Origin: Formosa sp030427735
GTDB taxonomy: Bacteria; Bacteroidota; Bacteroidia; Flavobacteriales; Flavobacteriaceae
DNA length: 64,000 nucleotides
NCBI RefSeq assembly: GCF_051200825.1
Contig: NZ_CP195158.1
Coordinates: 1,116,001-1,180,000 of the forward strand
Direction: 5' to 3'
Shown in pieces: positions 45,223 through 53,072 of this stretch. Each line of letters begins with the position of its first letter. Within the stretch, counting starts at the first letter, position 1. The position numbers and the translations under genes were made by a program. Below the pieces are notes generated by a model. It did no database searches. It had not been told where the DNA came from and worked only from the letters and a program-made list of their open reading frames with translations.

Positions 45223-46681
45223 GGAGTGGAAGGAGGTTGTCTTAAGTGATGTTGCAACTATTGATACCGGGTTTCCTTTTAAAAGCAAATTTTATGAGGA
45301 ACAAGGAAATCTTCGAGTTATAAGAGGTAAAAATGTTACCGAAGGGAATTGTAGATGGGGGACAGATGCAAAATTTTGGAATCATTCTTTAGATAAATTA
45401 GGAAAGTACAAAGTCCAATTAAGTGACATAGTGATAGGAATGGATGGCTCTAAAATCGGGAAAAATAGAGCCCTTGTAAAATCGGGTGATTTACCCGCAA
45501 TCCTAGCTCAACGAGTTTGTAGAGTGAGAGCAAATTCTAAGAGTGAGCAAAAGTATTTGTGGCAGATTATCAATTCAAATGGATTTGAGAATTATATTGA
45601 TCTAATAAAAACAGGTACTTCGATACCTCATATTAGTTTAGGGCAAGTTGGTAAATTCTCTTTCAAAATCCCACCTCTCCCAGAACAAAAAGCAATAGCC
45701 CACATTTTAGGGACGTTGGATGATAAAATAGAGCTCAACCGCAAAACCAACGCAACCTTGGAAGCCATGGCGCAAGCCCTGTTTAAAAGTTGGTTTGTAG
45801 ATTTCGATCCTGTGTTGGACAATGCACTTGCCGCAGGAAATATCATTCCAGAAGCATTGCAAGCCAAAGCGGCGAAAAGAAAGGCTGTTTTAGACCGTCA
45901 TTCCGCACGCGATGCGGAATCTGCTAGTATAGAGAACGGAACTCCTTTGCTCTATACCAATCCCAAATTAGCCGCTTTGTTTCCCTCAACTTTTGTGTTT
46001 AACGAGATTTTGGAGAAGTGGATTCCTGAGGGGTGGGAGGTGAAGAAGATTAAGGATGTAGGGAATGTGATAACAGGAAAAACTCCTTCGTCTAAAACTC
46101 CAGAACACTTTGGAGATGTTTATCCGTTTGTAACACCAACTGATTTTAAAAATTATTTTAAAATCGTTATTGATTCTCAAAGAAAATTATCTTCCCTTGG
46201 TTTTGAAAATAATAGGAAAAGGGTGCTTCCTAAAGATTCAGTTTTAGTTACTTGTATTGGTTCTGATATGGGAAAAGTAGTGATGAATAAAGTTGAGTGT
46301 ATGACAAACCAACAAATAAACTCAGTTGTACCAAAAGATGACGGTGTTTCAGGGCAATATTTGTATCACTTTTTTAATTGGAATTATGAATTATTGAGGA
46401 CATTAGCTTTTGGAGGTTCAACAATGCCAATTTTAAATAAAAGCGAGTTTGAGGGTATTGATATTCTAGTGCCAGATAGATTGGTAGCTTCTGAGGTTAG
46501 TAGAAATTTTAGAGAAAGTGATGAAAAAGTACTTTTCAATTTAAAACAAACCGAAGTATTAACGAAACTTAGAGATAATTTGTTGCCGCAGTTGATAAGT
46601 GGAAAGGTGAGGGTGCCAGGGGAAGCGATAGTGAAGGTAGAGATGCTAGAGGATATGAAGGATAGTATGGATTTTTTATAA
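45215..46681 (+). CDS. hsdS: Type I restriction-modification specificity subunit
   Basis: A 488-residue HsdS. It has two target-recognition domains: about residues 1-150 (KEWKEVVLSDVATIDTGFPF, TGTSIPHISLGQVGKF) and about 265-430 (WIPEGWEVKKIKDVGNVITG, FGGSTMPILNKSEFEGI). Each is followed by a conserved helix (PPLPEQKAIAHILGTLDDKI and EVLTKLRDNLLPQLISGKV) that spaces the domains. The two halves define a split DNA target that cannot be read from sequence. The linker contains a GTCATTCCG-type palindromic repeat translated in frame (residues about 228-237). It overlaps hsdM at the start and is 16 nt before the PHP-SMC gene. Confidence 0.95.
   Translation: MSKEWKEVVLSDVATIDTGFPFKSKFYEEQGNLRVIRGKNVTEGNCRWGTDAKFWNHSLDKLGKYKVQLSDIVIGMDGSKIGKNRALVKSGDLPAILAQRVCRVRANSKSEQKYLWQIINSNGFENYIDLIKTGTSIPHISLGQVGKFSFKIPPLPEQKAIAHILGTLDDKIELNRKTNATLEAMAQALFKSWFVDFDPVLDNALAAGNIIPEALQAKAAKRKAVLDRHSARDAESASIENGTPLLYTNPKLAALFPSTFVFNEILEKWIPEGWEVKKIKDVGNVITGKTPSSKTPEHFGDVYPFVTPTDFKNYFKIVIDSQRKLSSLGFENNRKRVLPKDSVLVTCIGSDMGKVVMNKVECMTNQQINSVVPKDDGVSGQYLYHFFNWNYELLRTLAFGGSTMPILNKSEFEGIDILVPDRLVASEVSRNFRESDEKVLFNLKQTEVLTKLRDNLLPQLISGKVRVPGEAIVKVEMLEDMKDSMDFL
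45897..45922. repeat. Palindromic repeat inside the hsdS coding sequence
   Basis: ATTCCGCA-CGCGA-TGCGGAAT forms a perfect 8-bp stem preceded by GTC and followed by CT, as in the intergenic repeats of the pectin locus. Here it is translated as HSARDAES in the linker between the two recognition domains without breaking the frame. Confidence 0.55.
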
Positions 46682-46697
46682 ACATTAAATATTTATA

Positions 46698-49073
46698 ATG
46701 AGTATATTTTCTGACTGGTTTAAAGTTGATTTACATATCCATACAGATGATAGTAGAAAGACCAAAACCAACGATTATCAAGGGAACTTTGATATATCTG
46801 AATTAAAACAAAAGTTAATAGAAAATGATGTGAAACTATTTTCTTTAACAGATCATAACATAATCAACGTTGAAGCTTATAAAAATTATTATACGAATTA
46901 TAAACAAGGTGATCCGAAGCTTTTAATTGGTTGTGAATTTGATATTGAGGTACCTGAATCAGGTAAAACAATTACATACCATAGTTTGCTGATTTTTGAA
47001 AATGAAACTATCGAGGATGTTGAATTAATTTCTGATAAAGTTGAAAACTTATTTTTATCAAAAGGTTCAGTCATAACTGATAGGAAACTTACAATAGATG
47101 ATTTGTACGATTTGTTTAATGATTTTAATTACTTCTTTATACCGCATGCAGGAAATACCAAAAGTATTTTAGACCCTTATAAAGGCTATGACATGAAGCT
47201 TTGTCAGCAAATGGTTTTGCTGATGCCTAGTGCTTTTGAAAAGGTAAAGGAAAGTGTTAGGCAGATTTACAACCAAGGTTTTGATCGTTTGAAGGAATAT
47301 GATTTCCAAGCAAAAGACGATATTCCATATATTAATTTTTCTGACAATCATAATTCTCATAAATATCCTTGTACTAATAAAAATGGAGAAGATCATGAGT
47401 TTTATTGTATAAAGGGAAAGCCCTCGTTTGAATCGATAAGGTTTGCGTTTATTGATCCAAAATCAAGAATAAAAAAATATGCTGAAGTTGAGGAGTTAAA
47501 AAGATATGCAGAGTATGTTAGAACAATAAATTTCAATGGACTTGAATCAGTTAAGGATACTGAAATATTTTTTTCGCCAAATTTGAATGTAATAATTGGA
47601 GGAAGGTCTAGTGGGAAAAGTCTTTTATTTAGTGTTTTAGGAAGTAAAATAAACAGTCCTAAAAACAATAGTAAAAAATATAATTTGGACTTGAGTAAGG
47701 TCAAAATTAGTGGTTCTTTGGATTCTGGAGAAAAATCTATTATAAGTTTTAATAAAGGAGATTTGGTTTATATTAATCAAGGAGACATTGTAAATTATTT
47801 TGAAAATAATTCGCTCAAGGATCTTATTCAGGAATCAGGAAAAGAGGATTCTTATAAGGAGGCTTTAAGTTTTTTTGGTCAAAAAAAACAAGAATTTGAG
47901 TGCGTTATTGATGAGTTGATGGACATATATGAGCAATTTAAAAACAGTGTGATTGCAAATTTTACCATTCATGATAAAGATATAGATTCCATTCTCGATT
48001 CAAGTTATTATTTTAAACGAATAGAAGATATTACTGATAAAACGGAACAGTTTAGTGAGGCTAACGAGATACTTTTGGGGTTGGATGATTACATTGAAAA
48101 GTTTAAAAAAAATGATAATTGGGTATTTTCTTCAGAAGAAAATAAAACAATAGAGGCTTTTCAAACACTTGTTAGTGAAAAATCTGAATTATTTAATTTA
48201 GATAAGGTTGAGCATTTGCGAAAGGTAAGCTTCATTGAAGAAGTTAAAGAGTTAATTAATAACCAAAATGCAACTTTAGATACTAAGGGAAGAGAAAAGG
48301 ATTCTGCAAATAGCAGGTTAAGATCTTTAAAGGGAAGTTTAAGAGAAATATTGAATTTGGCTTTAAAATTTGCAAATAAATGCAAGGAGTTAGAAAGCTA
48401 CGGTTATAACTTTAAAAGGGAAATAATAATTAATGATGATGTTGCTGTTGTACTAGAGATCCAAGAGCAGGAGGATTCAATAAAAGATCTCATTCTTGCA
48501 GGTCTAAGCCCTGTGTCTAATGCTGAAAGCTTATATGATAATTTACTTAAAGTTGTAAATGATGACATTAAAATTAAAAATTACCCTGATAATACCGTCA
48601 ATAGTTTAAAAAAGAAGGTGAACTCACAGGTAAAAAAGCTGAAAGAAGCTTTTGATAAGCCAATTGAATTTTTGAAATATTCAGAGAGTAGTACTTCTAA
48701 AAATAATTCTCCTGGGTACAATTCGGAAAAGTATTTAGAGACAATCTTGAAAAATGGAAAATCAAAAATAATTTTGATTGATCAGCCAGAGGATAATTTA
48801 GGTAACAAATTCATTTCGGAAAATCTAATAGATATATTAAGGGAGCTGAAGTTTGAAAAACAAATTTTTCTGGTAACTCATAATCCGTCTATAGTAGTTT
48901 ATGGAGATGCGGAAAATGTTATTATGGCAACAAACAATAGTAATCAGATAGAATATAAACAGTTTGTCTTGGAGGAAAAAGAGCATCAAGTTGAAATTTG
49001 TAATACTTTGGATGGTGGTAGATACATATTTGAGCAAAGGGCACGGAAATATAATATTAAAAAACTTATTTAA
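46698..49073 (+). CDS. PHP phosphoesterase fused to SMC/RecN-like ATPase (TrlF-like)
   Basis: A 791-residue protein. Residues 1-260 are a PHP-type metal phosphoesterase with its ligand set visible: H13-I-H15, D52-H53, E80, H95, H150, and D216/H218 (SDNHNSH). Residues about 270-791 are an SMC-like ABC ATPase: Walker A GGRSSGKS (G301-S308), a coiled-coil-rich insert about residues 360-680, Walker B LIDQPEDNL (D695; E698-D699 following) and the H-loop THNPS (H728). This matches proteins annotated as TrlF-like AAA ATPases, often near type I RM genes. The likely job is ATP-gated cleavage of a nucleic acid or nucleotide during phage attack, but this is inference. It lies between hsdS and hsdR with a small acidic gene 2 nt downstream. 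All motifs are intact. Confidence 0.82.
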   Translation: MSIFSDWFKVDLHIHTDDSRKTKTNDYQGNFDISELKQKLIENDVKLFSLTDHNIINVEAYKNYYTNYKQGDPKLLIGCEFDIEVPESGKTITYHSLLIFENETIEDVELISDKVENLFLSKGSVITDRKLTIDDLYDLFNDFNYFFIPHAGNTKSILDPYKGYDMKLCQQMVLLMPSAFEKVKESVRQIYNQGFDRLKEYDFQAKDDIPYINFSDNHNSHKYPCTNKNGEDHEFYCIKGKPSFESIRFAFIDPKSRIKKYAEVEELKRYAEYVRTINFNGLESVKDTEIFFSPNLNVIIGGRSSGKSLLFSVLGSKINSPKNNSKKYNLDLSKVKISGSLDSGEKSIISFNKGDLVYINQGDIVNYFENNSLKDLIQESGKEDSYKEALSFFGQKKQEFECVIDELMDIYEQFKNSVIANFTIHDKDIDSILDSSYYFKRIEDITDKTEQFSEANEILLGLDDYIEKFKKNDNWVFSSEENKTIEAFQTLVSEKSELFNLDKVEHLRKVSFIEEVKELINNQNATLDTKGREKDSANSRLRSLKGSLREILNLALKFANKCKELESYGYNFKREIIINDDVAVVLEIQEQEDSIKDLILAGLSPVSNAESLYDNLLKVVNDDIKIKNYPDNTVNSLKKKVNSQVKKLKEAFDKPIEFLKYSESSTSKNNSPGYNSEKYLETILKNGKSKIILIDQPEDNLGNKFISENLIDILRELKFEKQIFLVTHNPSIVVYGDAENVIMATNNSNQIEYKQFVLEEKEHQVEICNTLDGGRYIFEQRARKYNIKKLI

Positions 49074-49075
49074 AA

Positions 49076-49393
49076 ATGGATAGTATAATAGTTGAGAATT
49101 TTATTGATGAAAATGAAATTAGTGTAAGTTTTGATTTAATATCTGGGGAGTTGGCTTTTCCTCCAATAACTTTAAGTATAGAAGGGGATATAGATTTAAA
49201 TCCATTGGTTTTGGAATTAACCAAACTAGTGAAATTTAATAAACCAATTGATTATAAATATAATGATGATGCGGGTTTAATAGATTCGAATCTAAAAATA
49301 AAATTAATAAAAGAAACTTTGGATGATTTATTTGTAGCATTTAATGAAAATTTAGAAGTAGCTAGTGAGGGTGATGAATTAGAGATTGAATAG
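49076..49393 (+). CDS. Small acidic protein partner of the PHP-SMC ATPase
   Basis: A 105-residue protein I do not recognise. It starts 2 nt after the PHP-SMC stop, so it is almost certainly co-translated. It is very acidic, especially at the end (ASEGDELEIE), with alternating strands in the first half (ISVSFDLISGELAFPPITL) and one helix in the second (LIKETLDDLFVAFNENLEV). No signal peptide, transmembrane segment, Cys cluster or HTH. The tight pairing suggests an inhibitor, immunity protein or structural partner. An acidic DNA-mimic role is possible but speculative. Confidence 0.6.
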   Translation: MDSIIVENFIDENEISVSFDLISGELAFPPITLSIEGDIDLNPLVLELTKLVKFNKPIDYKYNDDAGLIDSNLKIKLIKETLDDLFVAFNENLEVASEGDELEIE

Positions 49394-49691
49394 TTGAATA
49401 CTAGATACATAGAGGCTAAATAATATTTTTATAATTTATACTGAAAACTAGTTTTATAGAGTGTTAGTCTGAAATATCTTCAATTTTCAATTAGGGAAAA
49501 GTATTAGAATTAGAGATTGATGTTTGTTTTATTAAGACCACAAGACTGTTTATAGTGTTTTTTTGGTAACCGACTAAGTCAGCGACCAATTCGAATTAAA
49601 AATTTTATAGGAGTATCTATATTATGTAATGTTTGTTATGAAAAGAGAAGAGTATTGTAAACCAAAGGATAATTAGTTTAAAAAATCGAAG
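49394..49691. other. 298-bp AT-rich gap, no gene seen
   Basis: No coding sequence is supportable here on either strand. A short motif GTTTGTTATGAAAAG at about 49631 recurs at about 51395 upstream of abiEi. It may mark similar promoters or a shared cassette border. Confidence 0.4.
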
Positions 49692-51050
49692 ATGTCAGAA
49701 ACAAACCGTATAGAATACAAAGCACAACTTACCAAAGATTTAGATTTGGAAAAAGAAGTGGTAGCCTTTTTAAACTACCACGAAGGTGGTTTGGTTTATA
49801 TTGGTATCGATAAAAATGGCCATACGCTTGGTGTTTCAGATCCAGATGCCGATATGCTTAAAATAAAAGACCGCATTAAAAACAACATCGCTCCTTCGGC
49901 TATGGGCTTATTTGATGTAGTGTCAGAAGAAAAGGACGGTAAGTCTATCATAAAAATTATTGTGGCCAGCGGTAGCGAAAAACCCTATTTCAAGAAAAAA
50001 TACGGAATGACCGAAAAGGGCTGTTACCTGCGTATTGGAACAGCTGCCGAGCCTATGCCTCAAAAAATGATAGAAGAATTGTTTGCCTCCCGTACTCGTA
50101 ATTCTATAGGTAAAATAAAGGCGAACCGGCAAGACCTTAGTTTTGCACAATTACGTATTTATTACGAAGAAAAACGAAAACCACTTAACCAACAGTTTAA
50201 AAAGAATTTAGAATTGCTTACCCCACAGGGCGATATTAATTATGCAGGTTATTTGTTGGCAGACGAAAATAATATTTCGGTAAAAGTAGCCAAATACAAG
50301 GGCAATACGCGAGTAGATTTAATAGAAAGTAACGAATATGGCTATGTGTCGCTCATTAAAGCTACGAAAAGTGTACTCGATAAAATAGAATTGGAAAACC
50401 GTACGCTTACTCAAATTACCAGTAAAGAACGGTTAGAAAAACGGCTTTGGAGTAGTATTGCACTTCGTGAAGCTATTATCAACGCCTTTGTACATAATGA
50501 TTATACAAGAGAAGTAGCGCCTAAATGTGAAATATTCCAAGATAGAATAGAAATTACTTCGGTAGGTTCTTTGCCTGAAGGATTAAGTGAAAGTGAATTT
50601 TTTGAAGGCTTTTCCATTCCTCGAAACAAGGAGCTAATGCGGGTTTTTAAAGATGTAGACTTGGTAGAACAATTGGGGTCTGGTATTCCAAGAATACTGG
50701 AAACCTATGGTAAAGAATGTTTTCAATTTTCTACAAATTTTCTGCGTATGGTCTTTCCTTCGGCAGAACCAGTTTATAACGCACAAAAAGAAGCGTTGGT
50801 AAATGGGGTGGTAAAAGAGTTGGTAATAAACTTGGTAAAAGGATTGGTAAAAGAACTTTCAGATACACAAATAAAGATACTGAACTTGGTAAGTGAAGAT
50901 AAGTACATTACCAAAAGTAACATGGCTAAACAAATAGGAACAAGTACAACTACAATAGACAATCACATAGAAACATTAAAAAATAAAAATGTTTTACAAC
51001 GTGTAGGTGGCAGGAAAACGGGCTATTGGGAAATTATTGAACAAGAATGA
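49692..51050 (+). CDS. AlbA_2/Schlafen-type ATP-binding HTH protein
   Basis: A 452-residue protein. Residues about 1-115 are an AlbA_2 (Schlafen-type) domain (RIEYKAQLTKDLDLEKEVVA, GGLVYIGIDKNG, GCYLRIGTAAEPMP). About 255-350 are a GHKL-like HATPase_c_4 domain (LREAIINAFVHNDY, GSGIPRI). About 390-450 are a winged helix (YITKSNMAKQIGTSTTTIDN). Between the last two, the sequence VNGVVKELVINLVKGLVKEL is a short internal repeat. Such proteins are often annotated as RecG-like or ATP-dependent regulators and are frequent in defence islands inside RM loci. The role is unknown: transcription control or a direct effector. Transcription may be its own, given the 298-bp gap upstream. Confidence 0.8.
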   Translation: MSETNRIEYKAQLTKDLDLEKEVVAFLNYHEGGLVYIGIDKNGHTLGVSDPDADMLKIKDRIKNNIAPSAMGLFDVVSEEKDGKSIIKIIVASGSEKPYFKKKYGMTEKGCYLRIGTAAEPMPQKMIEELFASRTRNSIGKIKANRQDLSFAQLRIYYEEKRKPLNQQFKKNLELLTPQGDINYAGYLLADENNISVKVAKYKGNTRVDLIESNEYGYVSLIKATKSVLDKIELENRTLTQITSKERLEKRLWSSIALREAIINAFVHNDYTREVAPKCEIFQDRIEITSVGSLPEGLSESEFFEGFSIPRNKELMRVFKDVDLVEQLGSGIPRILETYGKECFQFSTNFLRMVFPSAEPVYNAQKEALVNGVVKELVINLVKGLVKELSDTQIKILNLVSEDKYITKSNMAKQIGTSTTTIDNHIETLKNKNVLQRVGGRKTGYWEIIEQE

Positions 51051-51067
51051 GAAAGTTTACAGGATAA

Positions 51068-51315
51068 AAATTAGAAGAGGCATTTAACATTACAATATGA
51101 AAAAATTTACTGAAGCCCAGTTAGAACACGTATTTGCTGAATTATTAGAAGATCAAGGCTTTCCGCATCTTTTAGGAGAAGCGATAAACAGAAGTCCTGA
51201 AGATACAGATAGTAACCGAAATAGCACCTTAGAGTGGTTATCTTCAAATTGTCAAGTCATTATTAAAGGAGCTTCAGGAAAGCTTCAGTTTAACTTCAGA
51301 AAAGCTTTCATGTAA
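51068..51315 (+). pseudogene. Truncated second hsdR start with abiEii tail
   Basis: The ATG at 51097 opens a 72-codon frame whose first 36 residues equal those of hsdR (MKKFTEAQLEHVF...INRSPED) except one Val-to-Ala change. The rest (about 36 residues) is unrelated. Just upstream, 51068-51100 reads KLEEAFNITI-stop, matching the abiEii C-terminus KIEDAFNQTI-stop, with the same ATGA overlap. Over the first 108 coding bases seven differ, six of them silent. So this is the stub of a second, once-functional abiEii-hsdR junction. Translation of the 72-residue product is possible but it has no restriction domain. Confidence 0.85.
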
Positions 51316-51421
51316 AAGAATATCAAATAGCTTTCTAATTTTCCTCCTATTAATGTTTGATGAAAGTATTATTGCAGAGTAAATTTCGCAAAAGTTTGTT
51401 ATGAAAAGTGAGCGTGTTTTT

Positions 51422-51450
51422 TGTCACAAATATTTACTAAATTTGTGACA
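51422..51450. promoter_or_regulatory. abiE promoter with embedded operator
   Basis: TGTCACAAAT (51422-51431) and ATTTGTGACA (51441-51450) are a perfect 10-bp inverted repeat 26 nt before abiEi. A Bacteroidota -7 box, TAAATTTG, at 51438-51445 overlaps the right arm, and a TTG lies at 51421. AbiEi antitoxins repress their own promoters through inverted repeats, so this is the likely site. Confidence 0.65.
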
Positions 51451-51475
51451 TATTATACTAAATTATATGTTGTAA

Positions 51476-52084
51476 ATGCCTAATTTTAAAATAGAACATA
51501 AAATTTCGAAAGCGACCAGAGGGCGTTTGTTTTTTTCCGAAGATTTTACAGGCTATGCGTCTCAGGATGCTATTAGGCAAAGTTTGTCAAGGTTGGAAAA
51601 AGACGGTGTTTTGACGCGATTGGCTCAGGGTATTTACTTAAAACCTCAGATAGATGATTTATTAGGGGTGATCTATCCTAAAATAGAAGATGTCGCTAAG
51701 CAAATAGCTAAAAGAGATAAAGCTCGCATTGCGCCAACAGGCGTTTACGCACTATATACTTTGGGATTAACCACACAAATTCCTTTAAAGATTACCTACT
51801 TAACCGATGGGTCGCAACGCGATATAAAAATTGGTAAAAGTGTTATTAAGTTTAAAAAAACCGTTCCTAGAACCTTTGCAATAAAAGATGAATTGTTACA
51901 GCTAATTGTGCAGGCCTGTAAAGAAATAGGGCAAAAAAATATTACCGAAACATTTATTAAACAATTACAACCCAAGGTGCAACAACTTCATAAAAATATT
52001 GTGGCAAAAGAACTGAAATTTGCTCCCGTTTGGATTCAGAAACTAATTCAGGAACTTTATAATGATTCAAACTATGTGGATTAG
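51476..52084 (+). CDS. abiEi: AbiEi-type antitoxin / autorepressor (DUF6088)
   Basis: A 202-residue protein of the AbiEi/DUF6088 type. The N-terminal winged helix (FTGYASQDAIRQSLSRLEKD, GVLTRLAQGIYLKP) binds DNA, and the C-terminal part (RIAPTGVYALYTLGLTTQIP, TYLTDGSQRDIKIGKS) is the antitoxin domain. In characterised type IV AbiE pairs this protein neutralises the nucleotidyltransferase without forming a stable complex and represses the operon. A perfect inverted repeat lies 26 nt upstream. It overlaps the toxin gene by 23 nt (or 11 nt if the toxin starts at 52074). Confidence 0.87.
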   Translation: MPNFKIEHKISKATRGRLFFSEDFTGYASQDAIRQSLSRLEKDGVLTRLAQGIYLKPQIDDLLGVIYPKIEDVAKQIAKRDKARIAPTGVYALYTLGLTTQIPLKITYLTDGSQRDIKIGKSVIKFKKTVPRTFAIKDELLQLIVQACKEIGQKNITETFIKQLQPKVQQLHKNIVAKELKFAPVWIQKLIQELYNDSNYVD

Positions 52085-53072
52085 TCTACCCATTAATCAG
52101 CAGGAGCAGGTCTTACAACAAGTGAGTACTGCTACAGGGTATCCTACCTATGCCATTGAAAAGGATTGGTGGGTTTGTATGGTATTACGTGCCGTGTTTC
52201 AAACAAGATATGCCGATTCCATTATTTTTAAAGGGGGGACTTCACTTAGCAAAGGCTATCAGCTTATAGATCGTTTTTCAGAAGATATAGATCTTATTAT
52301 AGATAGACACTTGCTTGGCTTTGATGTGTTAGATTCTAAAACAAAAATTAAAAAACTAAGAAAAGCTTCCGGAGGGTTTATTGTGAATGCGTTTCGAGAA
52401 GAGTTGATGTCTCAATTAGACGCTCTAGGTATTAATAAAGAGCTTTACGAAATTCACTATAACGAACATGTAGATGATACTAGCGACCCGAATTCTCTGG
52501 AAATTTATTATCGTTCGGTAACAACCCATACTAACGACTATATACAACCGCGGGTATTATTGGAAATGGGAGCCCGTTCTTTAACAGAGCCTAGTGAAAA
52601 GCGAGCTATTGTTTCATTTATAGACGAACAATTTAAAAGTTTGCCTTTTGCTCAGCAAGCCTTCGATGTGCAAGTAGTGTTACCAGCAAGAACTTACATT
52701 GAAAAAATATTGTTATTACATGAAGAATTTTCTAAGCCTGTCGAAAAAATAAGAACAGAGCGATTAACACGCCATCTTTACGATTTAGAAAAATTAATGG
52801 ATACGTCGCATGGAAAATTAGCAGTGACCAATGATGAATTATTTAAGGCTATTGTGGCACATCGTCAATCCGTTACACCGTTAAGGGGACTAGATTATTC
52901 TAATCATGTTAAAGGAAAATTAAGTATTTTACCTCCTGAGTCTATTTTGAAATCCTGGGAACAAGATTATAAAACGATGCAGGATAATATGATTGTAGGA
53001 GAAAGCTTAACTTGGACAGTATTACTAGAACGTATCAAAAAGATAGAAGATGCATTTAACCAGACAATATGA
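52062..53072 (+). CDS. abiEii: AbiEii-type nucleotidyltransferase toxin
   Basis: A 336-residue DNA-polymerase-beta-type nucleotidyltransferase. It carries IIFKGGTSLSKGY (residues 55-66) and FSEDIDLII (72-80), the G-S and D-x-D motifs, plus KDWWVCMVLRAVF ahead of them and a later helical domain with Lys/Arg/Asp (HLYDLEKLMD). AbiEii toxins transfer nucleotides to targets such as tRNA and stall growth during phage infection. The start may be the Met at 52074 (MWISLPINQQ), which is closer to family members. The stop overlaps hsdR by ATGA. All motifs are intact, so the toxin is probably active. Confidence 0.88.
   Translation: MIQTMWISLPINQQEQVLQQVSTATGYPTYAIEKDWWVCMVLRAVFQTRYADSIIFKGGTSLSKGYQLIDRFSEDIDLIIDRHLLGFDVLDSKTKIKKLRKASGGFIVNAFREELMSQLDALGINKELYEIHYNEHVDDTSDPNSLEIYYRSVTTHTNDYIQPRVLLEMGARSLTEPSEKRAIVSFIDEQFKSLPFAQQAFDVQVVLPARTYIEKILLLHEEFSKPVEKIRTERLTRHLYDLEKLMDTSHGKLAVTNDELFKAIVAHRQSVTPLRGLDYSNHVKGKLSILPPESILKSWEQDYKTMQDNMIVGESLTWTVLLERIKKIEDAFNQTI

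Noticed and set aside
50780..50870. Frameshift or assembly slip in the AlbA_2 gene
   Set aside because: The repeated VKEL/VKGL stretch looked like a slip, but the frame stays open on both sides and continues into an intact winged helix.
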